The notes below the pieces were generated by a model. The model ran no database searches. It was not told the DNA's origin and saw only the letters and a list, made by a program, of their open reading frames with translations. Positions 20,695 to 28,915 of a stretch of 59,648 nt of DNA are shown here, piece by piece. Source of the stretch: a virus; the IMG/VR virus record IMGVR_UViG_3300037264_000296, positions 1-59,648 of that record. One strand, 5' to 3'. Made by a program: the position numbers and the translations under genes. Numbering within the stretch: the first letter of the stretch is position 1; the number at the start of each line of letters is the position of its first letter.

Positions 20695-21015
20695 TTAGAA
20701 ATCCGTATGTAATACAGAGGTATCATCAGGAATTGTAGGTTCTACTTCTGTTACTTCACCTACTTCTTGTGGATCATCATCAGGAATTGGTGGTGGATAT
20801 GCTTTTGATACTTCACATTGAGGATATGTTTCAGGATCTGCATCTGTTACATCACATACTGGTAGTGGTTTAATATCAATAGCTGCACTATTTCCGTTTG
20901 ATCTTCCAGCAGTAAGTTCTACTACAGCCGCTTTATCCTTAAGATCAATACCTTGTTTAGCTACCCAGTCTACAATAGCTTCGTTAATTTCTTCATGGTT
21001 TAAATTCATTTTCAT
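20695..21015 (-). CDS. Conserved phage hypothetical protein with Pro/Asp-rich tail
   Basis: 106 residues. The N-terminal half (INEAIVDWVAKQGIDLKDK, then VELTAGRSNGNSAAI) resembles a small protein found in many phages. The C-terminal half is rich in Pro, Asp and Glu (PPIPDDDPQEVGEV) and probably disordered. The start overlaps the Tad2-like gene's stop (ATGA), so the two are translationally coupled. Function unknown. Confidence 0.65.
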   Translation of the reverse strand: MKMNLNHEEINEAIVDWVAKQGIDLKDKAAVVELTAGRSNGNSAAIDIKPLPVCDVTDADPETYPQCEVSKAYPPPIPDDDPQEVGEVTEVEPTIPDDTSVLHTDF

Positions 21016-21296
21016 TTATCTAATACCTCATTCCAATCTTCTGAAAGTACATCAGTTTGTGATGCTAACCAAGGTACAAAACAATTATCTGCTGTTTTCA
21101 TACCAATCCAAGGAGATAATCTAAGTTCCTTATCTACTCTTGAATTCATTAAAATATGTTCAGGTTTAACTAAAGATAAGTACATACCTTTACCATTCCA
21201 ACCTTCACGCGCTACTTTCTTTTCTTCTTTTAATGCTTTAATAGCATCACCAAAAGTATATATTTTAAGATACAATTCATTATCTAAATTTTTCAT
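21012..21296 (-). CDS. Tad2-like (DUF2829) protein, probable anti-Thoeris sponge
   Basis: 94 residues covering a DUF2829 domain almost end to end. The signature segments are FGDAIKALKEEKKVAREGWNG, then GKGMYLSLV, then PWIGMKTADNCFVPWLASQ and a closing acidic-Trp segment (LSEDWNEVL). Known family members (Tad2) bind the cyclic ADP-ribose-type signal made by the Thoeris ThsB protein and so stop ThsA activation. Not every DUF2829 protein has been tested, so activity here is inferred from the domain. It sits among small accessory genes near the 3' end of the replication operon. Confidence 0.8.
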   Translation of the reverse strand: MKNLDNELYLKIYTFGDAIKALKEEKKVAREGWNGKGMYLSLVKPEHILMNSRVDKELRLSPWIGMKTADNCFVPWLASQTDVLSEDWNEVLDK

Positions 21297-21512
21297 TTAT
21301 TCTTTTCCTGTTTTTAGTAAAAATTCTTGTTCAAAATATCTACGCAAATGATGTTCAGCATTTCCTAGAATAATGTTCATTCCTTGAATTGCTTTAAGTA
21401 AATCATCACTTAAATCTACACAAGCATTAGCATTAGTTTCTTTTAGTAAAGAATCTTGTAAATGTCTAATAACATGCTGCTGTCTTTCTACAATTGAATA
21501 CGCTTTTTTCAT
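21297..21512 (-). CDS. Small helical protein of unknown function
   Basis: 71 residues, predicted all-helical (ERQQHVIRHLQDSLLKET, then NAEHHLRRYFEQEFL). No family recognised. Packed end to end with its neighbours in the accessory part of the operon, one base from the Tad2-like gene. Confidence 0.6.
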   Translation of the reverse strand: MKKAYSIVERQQHVIRHLQDSLLKETNANACVDLSDDLLKAIQGMNIILGNAEHHLRRYFEQEFLLKTGKE

Positions 21513-21698
21513 TTATTCTTCCTCTGTTAAAAACGAACCTGTGTTACAAAAATGAACTAATGAATCTAATTTCACTTGTTCATACTCTACTGCTGATTGA
21601 ATTACATGATCTGTAATATCTTCAATAGTATCTAACAATTCTTCATTAGATACATAGCTAAACATGTTTGGTGCTAATACGATTGTCAATTCTGACAT
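21513..21698 (-). CDS. Small acidic protein of unknown function
   Basis: 61 residues, acidic, with central helix EELLDTIEDITDHVIQSAVE and an acidic end (FLTEEE). No motif recognised. A good ribosome binding site (AGGAGTAAC before the ATG) supports it as a real gene. It lies between the RusA-like gene and the helical 71-residue gene. Confidence 0.6.
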   Translation of the reverse strand: MSELTIVLAPNMFSYVSNEELLDTIEDITDHVIQSAVEYEQVKLDSLVHFCNTGSFLTEEE

Positions 21699-21700
21699 TG

Positions 21701-22087
21701 TTACTCCTTTATTTCAGTAATTATAATTTCTACTCGTGGGTTAAGTTTATCAACTGCACCAAAACGATTATTTGAACCAATAATAAATTTATAGTTATCA
21801 TCTTTTATAAGACCTAAGTTTTTTAAACAGTCTTGAAAGAACTTTGCATGAATAGAAGTTACATTGTCTAAATCAAACAATACTAATGACTTAGGATATA
21901 CAACATATTCAATAGTAATTCTATCAAACTGAGGTAATAACATTAGTTGGTTTAAAATATCTTTACCATATTGAATCTTGGCATTGTTTAAAGTGAATTT
22001 TTCAGTATTCCGATATAACCCTAAATTCAATGTCCATAGTTTCTTTTTAGTAACAAGTACTCGTAATGGTGAGTTGATAGTGTACAT
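21701..22087 (-). CDS. RusA-like Holliday junction endonuclease
   Basis: 128 residues. The C-terminal half carries the RusA pattern: an acidic pair in LVLFDLDNVTS (D-x-D-N) followed by FFQDCLKNLGLIKDDN, where the conserved Lys, Asp and Asp-Asp line up with the RusA metal-binding residues. The final strand is VEIIITEI. RusA-type dimers resolve four-way junctions formed during phage recombination and replication. The gene overlaps the SSB gene's stop by one base. The N-terminal half diverges from typical RusA, so the assignment rests on the acidic motif. Confidence 0.6.
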   Translation of the reverse strand: MYTINSPLRVLVTKKKLWTLNLGLYRNTEKFTLNNAKIQYGKDILNQLMLLPQFDRITIEYVVYPKSLVLFDLDNVTSIHAKFFQDCLKNLGLIKDDNYKFIIGSNNRFGAVDKLNPRVEIIITEIKE

Positions 22088-22815
22088 TAGAATGATGATG
22101 CTGATGTTTGTTTAGGAACTCCAGTAGTTACTCCACCAGTTACAGGTTTGAATTTATCAACTAAGATACCTGCTTTCTTTTCAACCCATAAATCTCTAAA
22201 TGTAGCTGGTTTATTAGAAGCTAATTCTTCTGTAGTAAATCCTACTTCATTAAAGATTTTAACATGAACATTTTCTAAACGATCTTCGTTAGTAGGAACA
22301 TAAAGTTTTGTACCATTAGGTTTCAGTTGACCTGAATCAGCAGTTTTATTCACACGTCTTTCTTCAATAGCCATTTGAATCTTAGCACCAATAACATCCA
22401 TAAACATTTCTACATTAATCTTTTCTTGATCTTTGGAGAATTGTTTAATAACTGTTTTGGTTTGAGCAGAGTCTTGCACTTCTACTAATGATTTACCTAC
22501 TGCAAGTTTACAGATAGTATCTAATTGGTCATACCCAATAGTATTTACTCGTTTACCTTTAGTATCACCATAAGTACTGATAGTAGTGTAATCACCTGTT
22601 TTATCCATGAAGTAAATACTTGGACTAAATAATTTTTTATCAGGAGTTTCTAATACTAATTGCATTGAATAACTACCACCAGCATTTTGAACCATGTACA
22701 TTTGTCTAATAGTTAAATCGTATACACCTGTATCAAGTGTAAATTTACCACCGCCTAACACATCTTTTTCTACTACTGCTACTACATCTTTATGTTGTGT
22801 TTGTTGAATCTTCAT
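22087..22815 (-). CDS. Single-stranded DNA-binding protein, N4 gp45-like
   Basis: 242 residues, close to the 265 of N4 SSB. The recognisable core is GVYDLTIRQMYMVQNAGG, then SMQLVLETPD, then IGYDQLDTICKLAVGKSL. The N4 family covers ssDNA during replication and recombination and is also needed for late transcription. The C-terminus ends in a Ser/Ala-Phe stretch (QTSASSF), not the acidic tail of bacterial SSBs. It sits between the RusA-like gene and a RecA-fold ATPase, consistent with the N4 replication block. Confidence 0.75.
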   Translation of the reverse strand: MKIQQTQHKDVVAVVEKDVLGGGKFTLDTGVYDLTIRQMYMVQNAGGSYSMQLVLETPDKKLFSPSIYFMDKTGDYTTISTYGDTKGKRVNTIGYDQLDTICKLAVGKSLVEVQDSAQTKTVIKQFSKDQEKINVEMFMDVIGAKIQMAIEERRVNKTADSGQLKPNGTKLYVPTNEDRLENVHVKIFNEVGFTTEELASNKPATFRDLWVEKKAGILVDKFKPVTGGVTTGVPKQTSASSF

Positions 22816-22838
22816 CTTTAATTATTTCTCGTTTTGGT

Positions 22839-23561
22839 TTAGTTAAAATATTTATGTAATCTATCAATTACAAGTTGTACATCATTGTTGACATAAATTT
22901 CATTTGTACTCCACATACCTAATGGACTACGAATTCTTTCATTAACAGTATCTTTAGTTAGCTTGGTTTGAAATACATATTTGTAACCAAGTAACTCTTC
23001 TTCTTCAGTGAATGTTAGTAATTCACTTTCATAAGCTCTAAGTTTAGTAATAGGTAATTTCTTAGAAGCGATTACATTACAGAAGAATGCTTCTACACCT
23101 GTATTCATTAATGACCCTTTAACTTTTACAAGTGTTTCATTAATCATTTCAGCTTCATTCATTACATCCATTGTATGAGCCATCATAATAATATTCTTAG
23201 TAGATGCTGCTACAGTATGTTGCATTAATTTCTTAAAGAACTGAGCATAGTCGCCCCAAGCTTTCATACCATTAGAAGCTGTAAGAACATAGTTAGTTTC
23301 ATACTGATCCATCATAAATGTAATAGTATCTATGATAGTAGTATGAATGTCAGGTCTTGATTCAAGTAATTCAATATTAGCAGGAACTACTAATGGATCA
23401 ATTACTGTTACTTCTTTAAACTTACTCTTAAAAGGTAATCGTTTATTACTCTCACAATTTTGATATAACACTCCTTCTGGGTTAGATAAATTTCTAAGAC
23501 TAGAACTTTTACCAGTTGCGCTCTTACCAACTATAAGTACTACATTATTGTTTTCATGCAT
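22839..23561 (-). CDS. RecA-fold P-loop ATPase of the replication block (Sak4/N4 type)
   Basis: 240 residues. Walker A is near the N-terminus (VLIVGKSATGKSSSLRNL). A Walker B-like strand is near residue 75 (HTTIIDTITFMMDQYE), and the segment NIIMMAHTMDV gives the sensor/Q-loop position. The layout matches small phage RecA-like ATPases (AAA_24/Sak4 group) that work with the phage SSB in recombination or loading. It overlaps the upstream 81-residue gene by 8 bases and is followed by the SSB gene. Confidence 0.7.
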   Translation of the reverse strand: MHENNNVVLIVGKSATGKSSSLRNLSNPEGVLYQNCESNKRLPFKSKFKEVTVIDPLVVPANIELLESRPDIHTTIIDTITFMMDQYETNYVLTASNGMKAWGDYAQFFKKLMQHTVAASTKNIIMMAHTMDVMNEAEMINETLVKVKGSLMNTGVEAFFCNVIASKKLPITKLRAYESELLTFTEEEELLGYKYVFQTKLTKDTVNERIRSPLGMWSTNEIYVNNDVQLVIDRLHKYFN

Positions 23562-23799
23562 TTAATTCCTCTTGTATTAATTTTAATTTATGGTTTATTG
23601 GTAATGTTTTACTATGTTTATTTACAAACAAAATTGCTTTATGTAAAAGATGGTTTAAATCAGAATAAACACTTGCTTCAAATTCACTAACATTTACATC
23701 TTTAGGTGTATGTAATGTAAACTTTAAACAATGTGTAGCACCATTATTTGTGAATTCTAACTTATCTGTTTGCCAAAGTAAGTACTCTAATTCTTTCAT
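23554..23799 (-). CDS. Small protein of unknown function between primase and ATPase
   Basis: 81 residues, no recognised motif. A helical C-terminal half (LNHLLHKAILFVNKHSKTL) is visible. It starts directly after the primase/helicase stop and its end overlaps the ATPase start by 8 bases. Tight coupling to two replication genes suggests a replication accessory role, but nothing in the sequence shows it. Confidence 0.6.
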   Translation of the reverse strand: MKELEYLLWQTDKLEFTNNGATHCLKFTLHTPKDVNVSEFEASVYSDLNHLLHKAILFVNKHSKTLPINHKLKLIQEELNA

Positions 23800-25947
23800 T
23801 TAATTTCTCTTTTGGATTGCTTTTGATACAGTAATAAATATAGTTGAATGAATTTCTCCTTCATCTAATTTATTAGATAATTTTTCATTTAAGTCTAATA
23901 CTTTAGACTGTACTTCTTGTTCAGATAAACCAGAATCAACTAATAATAATGCATACTTAATCATTTGATTACTGCGATTACCATCTTTAAATTTATCTAC
24001 AAACCATCTTTCTATATTAGATAATGATTGTGTATCTAACAGTCTTTTCTTCTTTTCCTCAGCCTTAGAGGTTTTAGGAATAAATTGTAATGCATCTAAT
24101 AAAATACCTTCATTGTATTCATAATGTCCTTTATTAGCTAACCACTTTTTACTACGCTGATGAGTATCGTCAACTGTTTTAAATGGAAGCCAATTAACTA
24201 CGTTATACATGAATTCTTTGTACTCTTCAGCATTAAGATTTAACTCATGGCTTATAGGCATAACAAGTCTAAATCTATTATGTTCAGAAGTGTGTCTTTT
24301 AGTTATATAAACCAAGTAAGTATAATCTTTCATAAGTAATTTAGCAGTAGCTAAATCTATCCCTTCATCAATATCTAGTACAAGCATATTAAATCTAGGT
24401 ATAGCATCACATTCTTGCCTATAATTATTAAGAAAATGATGGTTACACCAATGTAGATTTTCTATCTGAGTACCTATATAAACCTCATTCCATTGTTTAA
24501 ACCTTGGTTCAAATCCTGCTGCTTGAGCATCACCAGGAGCAATAATAATAGACATAATCATATTACTTAAGTCAGTCTCTTTTAATGATTCACCACTTAA
24601 GAATTCAATACCATCAAGATAATTCTTTTTAATGATTGTATTGTTTTTATATCCCCATGCTATAGCAAGTGTTAATTGATCTCTTCTAAATGCTTCAGTA
24701 CCTTTAAACCAAGGAATCTCAGATACCATATCTGCTTGAGTAACTTCAGTTTTATTAGATAGATACTTTGCTAATCTTACATAAGACTTATCTCTAGTCA
24801 TCATTCTTTCAAATGCTTTACCAGAATCTTCTGTAGCTAACACTGCTGCATTCCACAATTCTTCAGTAATTTCATGTGAACCAACTATAAATGCATAAGT
24901 ACCTGCTAGTTTAGTTGCTTTAAAGTATCTATGGCTTAATTCTGCTTTACGAGCTACTTCATTAGTACCTAATAGTTTTGCTTTTTCTTGACAATCTATC
25001 ATGTACTGAATACGTCTAATAGCTTGTTCTTTAGACTCATAAATCTCTTTATTGAAATTTATCATATCTGCTAATTGACCTAATGTTTTTAATGTAGCAG
25101 CTAGATTGTTTCTCATGGTTGGGTCTGTTGCTACATTGTATATTTCTTCAGCAGATAGTTGTTTTGTTATTGATTGCTCTACATAACTAAAGAAACATCT
25201 TCTTGCATAACCAGTTACTAATAAGTCATCAAACTCTTTTTCAAGTTTTGAACCATCGAACAGAATATCATGTGTTCCAAATAACATCATATTAGTTGGA
25301 ACAGCTCCATGAATTTCTTTTACTCTTACAGATTCCTTAGTGTTTTTAATTAACTTAGTTCCTATCACTCCAACATCGAATGTCTCTAAATAATTAGTTA
25401 GTAGTTCCTGGTTTCCAGTCATATTCTTAGCAATCTCATCCATTTCAAATGACAATGCTCCCGCTCCAATTAATAATCCTTTATGTCTTTGCTGTTTAAA
25501 TGCTGCACTTGTTCCACTATCAAAATTAAATAAGAATTCTCCTGTACCACGATACTCTTCAGTTAATTTCTTAAGTTCTTCTTCAAAGTCAGAACCAGTT
25601 TTAATACTTCTTTTAGTTGCTAAATCAAATAATTTTTTATCTGCAATTGCTGGTAAAGTATTTTCTATGAAGTTATCTCTAAAAGTTTCAATTACATTAT
25701 CTCTAATAATGTTTAAAGAATGCCCTTTACTATACCCAGATCCTGCTAATCCAATAAGATACATATTTACAGGTATAACTCCTCTATCAGCAGTAATAAC
25801 TACACATCTCATTGTTGATGCTAGTTTTGTAAGCTGATAGTTAGCAACATTCCTGAAGTATCCTCTGTCATAATTCTGAGTAATAGCACAAACACCATTT
25901 ACTATTATTTCTGTTGGTTTAAAATATCCTTCAGGAGTTACATTCAT
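23800..25947 (-). CDS. Primase/helicase-like replication protein (N4 gp43 type)
   Basis: 715 residues. The N-terminal half resembles the DUF3987-type P-loop domain, with a degenerate phosphate loop near residue 70 (GLAGSGYSKGHS) and long helical sections. The middle-to-C-terminal part (residues ~530-630) carries an archaeo-eukaryotic-type primase core: an Asp-x-Asp motif in MLVLDIDEGID, then EHNRFRLVMPIS and an aromatic-rich end. The last ~80 residues (DGNRSNQMIKYALLLVDSG) resemble the helical primase C-terminal module. It would unwind and prime DNA for the split family A polymerase. A 30-residue membrane micro-protein gene lies just upstream. Confidence 0.7.
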   Translation of the reverse strand: MNVTPEGYFKPTEIIVNGVCAITQNYDRGYFRNVANYQLTKLASTMRCVVITADRGVIPVNMYLIGLAGSGYSKGHSLNIIRDNVIETFRDNFIENTLPAIADKKLFDLATKRSIKTGSDFEEELKKLTEEYRGTGEFLFNFDSGTSAAFKQQRHKGLLIGAGALSFEMDEIAKNMTGNQELLTNYLETFDVGVIGTKLIKNTKESVRVKEIHGAVPTNMMLFGTHDILFDGSKLEKEFDDLLVTGYARRCFFSYVEQSITKQLSAEEIYNVATDPTMRNNLAATLKTLGQLADMINFNKEIYESKEQAIRRIQYMIDCQEKAKLLGTNEVARKAELSHRYFKATKLAGTYAFIVGSHEITEELWNAAVLATEDSGKAFERMMTRDKSYVRLAKYLSNKTEVTQADMVSEIPWFKGTEAFRRDQLTLAIAWGYKNNTIIKKNYLDGIEFLSGESLKETDLSNMIMSIIIAPGDAQAAGFEPRFKQWNEVYIGTQIENLHWCNHHFLNNYRQECDAIPRFNMLVLDIDEGIDLATAKLLMKDYTYLVYITKRHTSEHNRFRLVMPISHELNLNAEEYKEFMYNVVNWLPFKTVDDTHQRSKKWLANKGHYEYNEGILLDALQFIPKTSKAEEKKKRLLDTQSLSNIERWFVDKFKDGNRSNQMIKYALLLVDSGLSEQEVQSKVLDLNEKLSNKLDEGEIHSTIFITVSKAIQKRN

Positions 25948-25950
25948 AAT

Positions 25951-26043
25951 TTACCTATTCACCAAAAAACAGAATATTCCTAAGCCAATCATTGTTATAG
26001 CAAATCCTATGCTATCTTTCCATTCTAATAATACTGTACACAT
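25951..26043 (-). CDS. Single-pass membrane micro-protein, 30 residues
   Basis: A 30-codon reading frame whose product is almost all one membrane segment (IGFAITMIGLGIFCFLV) after a short charged N-terminus (MCTVLLEWKDS). The ATG directly follows the stop of the upstream gene, with AAGGTGAG at ribosome-binding distance. That favours real translation. No family recognised. Confidence 0.5.
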   Translation of the reverse strand: MCTVLLEWKDSIGFAITMIGLGIFCFLVNR

Positions 26044-26763
26044 TTACTCACCTTTAGGTAAAGATTCTCTATCAACACCACCACACCAAATCTTAGAATA
26101 AACAGATCTTGATTTATTTAAACCATATCTACTATTTAATAATTCTGCGAATTGTTGAGTAGTTCTAACTCCGCCAATTCTACCTATACAATACTCAGAA
26201 TACATAAACTGAATATCATCATACTGTTTCTGAGTAATTTTAGTAGTATCAGATTGTTTACGAATTTTTTCATTGCGGATAAGTTCTCTTGGATATACCT
26301 TACCAGCTTTAAGTTGAGCAATAGATTCTGTTAGATGATTGGCATTAGCAAGTGAACCCAATAGATAGTTAGTTTCTTGGTTTAATGAATCATCAATAAT
26401 ACGTTCTTTAGCTACTTCAGTACAATGATTTAAAATACCTTCTTTTTGTAAGAAGTCATCAAAATTAGAACCTACATGTGTAGGATTTATCTCAATAGAT
26501 GCTTTAAGATATTTCTCAAATACTGCATAAGCATCTTTAAGATCTTGAGGAGCATCATCTGGTAATACTGGATAAGTAAACGGTACAACTGTTTCAGGTA
26601 ATTCAGTTACTGATTCAACTTCATATCTGAATTCTGGTAATTCTAATGGAGACATCATTGGATCAAAACTACTTGCTAAAGTATCTGCTTCATTAGCATC
26701 TATAGCATCTACTTCAAATTCAAAAGGATAGACTACATCTACCTTACATTTATATCTAGGCAT
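26044..26763 (-). CDS. Unknown protein with possible C-terminal helix-turn-helix
   Basis: 239 residues. The N-terminal ~55 residues form an acidic beta-like segment (YKCKVDVVYPFEFEVDAIDA). The middle is acidic and helical. The last 60 residues (ITQKQYDDIQFMYSEYCIG, then RTTQQFAELLNSRYGLNKSR) look like a small helix-turn-helix of the kind that ends phage resolvase or regulator proteins. It is the first gene to the left of a tRNA-like sequence. DNA binding is an inference. Confidence 0.6.
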   Translation of the reverse strand: MPRYKCKVDVVYPFEFEVDAIDANEADTLASSFDPMMSPLELPEFRYEVESVTELPETVVPFTYPVLPDDAPQDLKDAYAVFEKYLKASIEINPTHVGSNFDDFLQKEGILNHCTEVAKERIIDDSLNQETNYLLGSLANANHLTESIAQLKAGKVYPRELIRNEKIRKQSDTTKITQKQYDDIQFMYSEYCIGRIGGVRTTQQFAELLNSRYGLNKSRSVYSKIWCGGVDRESLPKGE

Positions 26764-26793
26764 ATTATTTCCTTTGTTAATTATTTATTAAGT

Positions 26794-26869
26794 GTAGCAG
26801 GATAGGACTCGAACCTATATGAAGACACTCTAGCTGCATCTCTTGTCTACCATTCCAACACTACTGCTA
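26794..26869 (-). tRNA. tRNA-like gene, degenerate, isotype unresolved
   Basis: A cloverleaf can be drawn on the minus strand. The acceptor is TAGCAGT/CCTGCTA (one mismatch). The D-arm is TGTT/GACA with a GG-containing loop. A clear T-arm has 5 bp and the canonical TTCGAGT loop. The only 5-bp anticodon stem (GATGC/GTGTC) leaves the loop AGCTAGA, giving anticodon CTA, but position 33 is G instead of U and two extra bases separate it from the D-stem. Reading the loop one base later would give TAG (Leu), with one stem mismatch. CCA is not encoded. The T-arm is convincing; the rest may be a decaying or unusual tRNA. Confidence 0.55.
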
Positions 26870-26889
26870 CATAATTATTTATTCAAAAC

Positions 26890-26907
26890 AATGTGCGTAA
26901 GCACATT
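26890..26907. repeat. Dispersed GNA-loop hairpin, copy 1
   Basis: AATGTGC/GCACATT (7 bp) with loop GTAA, preceded on the plus strand by TTCAAAACA. It lies between the nuclease gene stop and the tRNA-like gene. It shares the TTCA-A/C-AA flank and the C-G loop-closing pair with the copies at 40413, 46647, 47704 and 57884. Confidence 0.6.
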
Positions 26908-26911
26908 AAGA

Positions 26912-27883
26912 TTATTCTTGAATTAAACCTTTAGATTTAAGGTCTAAGTATTGTTCACAGATTGTACTGCAAGGACAGTAACCACATCTTTTAGCATAGG
27001 CTTTATATTCTACAACTAAACCAACATTACCATCTTTAATAAGTCTCATATTAGCTTCTGATTGTGAAGTAAAGTTCTTTGTACTTCTAGCAGTTTTAGT
27101 AGGATCTTTATAATATTTCCATACTGGATCATCCATCCATAAATCTTCTTTAGTACAGTCAGGTAATTCGCTTTCAGGTCTATCAAGTAACTTATCAATA
27201 GAATTAAGTTTATTAACAATATACTCTTCAATTACTTCTACTGGTTTAAGACTATATTTCTGTTCCATCCATCTTTTTTGAGGATAGTCTCTGTTTTGTC
27301 TAGCTTCTTTCTTACTCCAATCTGTAAATAACCAGAGAATACTAAAATCTTCTTGAGTTACTTTATCTTGGTTTAACCATCTGTAAATACTTGCTTGTAG
27401 AATATCCTTTTCAGCATTAGATTGAAAGATATAAGCATAAGCTTGTCTATTTTTTAAATCATTTAATCTACCATCAATAATGATGTCAAATTTACCTGTA
27501 ACAGTCCAACCTGCTATTTGTTTACTAGCACGTTGCTCTACATATACAGGTATAGTTCCTTCGGGTATATCCCAATGAGGATTGATTCTAATATTGTTTA
27601 TAACATCTTTATGATAACCTAAAGATTCAAATATTTTCTCTGGGTTACTTGTCCAAGCTTGTTCAAGTGCAGTATGAATAGCACTTCCTAAACTACTAGC
27701 AATTCTATCTGAAACATCCTCAATACCTTCACCAGTTAGTCTCTGTAACAAGATAATCTGTTTGGTAGTGTCTAATAAGGATGTTGCTGATATTGTCTTC
27801 TCAGAACGATTGTAATCATAATTACTGTGCAGAAACAATACACACAATGCTAGAGGAATTTGTTCTTTGTTTGTATATTGCAT
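26912..27883 (-). CDS. PD-(D/E)XK (RecB/Cas4-like) exonuclease
   Basis: 323 residues. The nuclease core is visible as GKFDIIIDGRLNDLKN (Asp, then D-x-K) followed about 35 residues later by QASIYRWL, the Q-x-x-x-Y helix of RecB-family nucleases. Near the C-terminus four Cys (CGYCPCSTIC) suggest a metal or Fe-S site, as in Cas4-like enzymes. N4-like phages carry an exonuclease of this superfamily next to the DNA polymerase. It probably processes DNA ends for replication and recombination. The start overlaps the preceding stop (TAATG). Confidence 0.7.
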   Translation of the reverse strand: MQYTNKEQIPLALCVLFLHSNYDYNRSEKTISATSLLDTTKQIILLQRLTGEGIEDVSDRIASSLGSAIHTALEQAWTSNPEKIFESLGYHKDVINNIRINPHWDIPEGTIPVYVEQRASKQIAGWTVTGKFDIIIDGRLNDLKNRQAYAYIFQSNAEKDILQASIYRWLNQDKVTQEDFSILWLFTDWSKKEARQNRDYPQKRWMEQKYSLKPVEVIEEYIVNKLNSIDKLLDRPESELPDCTKEDLWMDDPVWKYYKDPTKTARSTKNFTSQSEANMRLIKDGNVGLVVEYKAYAKRCGYCPCSTICEQYLDLKSKGLIQE

Positions 27884-28137
27884 TAAAATCCTTGATGTTG
27901 TAAATGCATAGCATCCATACCTTTCACATATCCTTCATCATAGAAATCTTTAAGCCTCTGTTCTAAACAAATAAGCATATCTCTTAACTCGGAAGTATTA
28001 TTGTGTCTAAACCAATCACATACTATTTCATCTTGATTTGGTTCTAATAGATTCATCATATTATCCCAGGTATCTTCTGTGTACTCAGTAAAATGATGTT
28101 GTAACGCTGTGTCTTGTGTATCAGTTAATTTATTCAT
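27883..28137 (-). CDS. Small protein of unknown function
   Basis: 84 residues, acidic, His and Asp rich, helical C-terminal half (ELRDMLICLEQRLKDFYDEG). No family recognised. Both ends overlap neighbours by 1-4 bases, so it is part of a tightly coupled gene string. Confidence 0.6.
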   Translation of the reverse strand: MNKLTDTQDTALQHHFTEYTEDTWDNMMNLLEPNQDEIVCDWFRHNNTSELRDMLICLEQRLKDFYDEGYVKGMDAMHLQHQGF

Positions 28138-28343
28138 GGTCTAGGGATCTCAGCTTGAACCTGTCCAATATATTTATATCTAAAAATAATTTCTTCTTTA
28201 GTTAAATCACTTATAGTATCCATATCATTTAAATACTTCAAAGGAATATTAATATAACCAGGTTCATTAAACCAGTCTGAGTTAGGTTTATAAATATCAT
28301 CTGGTTCAACATCTGGTAAATCTATTTCAACTAATATTTTCAT
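28134..28343 (-). CDS. Small protein of unknown function
   Basis: 69 residues. The start KILVEIDLPDVEP is a short beta-strand pattern common in small phage proteins of unknown role; the rest is acidic. AAGGTTTAA precedes the ATG. Overlaps the next gene by 4 bases. Confidence 0.6.
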   Translation of the reverse strand: MKILVEIDLPDVEPDDIYKPNSDWFNEPGYINIPLKYLNDMDTISDLTKEEIIFRYKYIGQVQAEIPRP

Positions 28344-28526
28344 TTAAACCTTCTTAAGTTTATAAACTTGTTCTACTTCGTAAACCATTTCACCTTTTTC
28401 AGTAACATCTGCTAATGCTAAAGCTTCAGTATCATAAATCATTGCTTTTTGTAATGAACCATAATCCATAAGTCCTTCAGCTTTAACAAATTGTGTTTTA
28501 CTCTTTGGTTTAGCTATTACCCACAT
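28344..28526 (-). CDS. Small protein of unknown function
   Basis: 60 residues beginning MWVIAKPKSKTQFV, with an acidic middle (YDTEALALADVTEKGE) and a basic tail (YKLKKV). Its start overlaps the end of the MazG-like gene by 17 bases. No family recognised. Confidence 0.55.
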   Translation of the reverse strand: MWVIAKPKSKTQFVKAEGLMDYGSLQKAMIYDTEALALADVTEKGEMVYEVEQVYKLKKV

Positions 28527-28914
28527 TTAACAACTCCTTAAGATCTTGCATCAATTTCTCTTTACGAGCTTTAGATTCTAGTGATTTCATAATTTTACCA
28601 TTCTCATCTTTAACTACTGTATCAGATACTTTAGCCATATTATTAGCATGAACTAAATTCCAAACATTTTGAGGATTTATTCCCATAGACCAGATTAAAC
28701 CAAGAGTAACAACTAATACATCTGAAGCTTCTTTAAGTACTTCTTCTCCGTTAGTATATTCAGAATCTGAATAAATATTTAGTGCTTCTTGAAGTTCTTC
28801 GACTTCTTCTTCAATTAGATTTTGATATAAGAATATCTGTGAAATATTTAATTCATTTGTAGTTTGGTTTCCTGCTTGCATAAATCTGCGTTGATCTTCA
28901 CTCATTGTATTCAT
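28510..28914 (-). CDS. MazG-like / all-alpha NTP pyrophosphohydrolase
   Basis: 134 residues. Residues ~35-75 show the all-alpha NTP-PPase signature, EEEVEEL on one helix and EASDVLVVTLGL on the next. These supply the acidic metal-binding residues. The segment VWNLVHANNMAKVS and a Lys-rich end (KDENGKIMKS) match phage members of the family. Such enzymes hydrolyse NTPs or dNTPs to the monophosphate. In phages they are thought to adjust nucleotide pools or alarmones. It lies beside thyX, in keeping with nucleotide metabolism. Confidence 0.75.
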   Translation of the reverse strand: MNTMSEDQRRFMQAGNQTTNELNISQIFLYQNLIEEEVEELQEALNIYSDSEYTNGEEVLKEASDVLVVTLGLIWSMGINPQNVWNLVHANNMAKVSDTVVKDENGKIMKSLESKARKEKLMQDLKELLNVGNS

Positions 28915-28915
28915 A

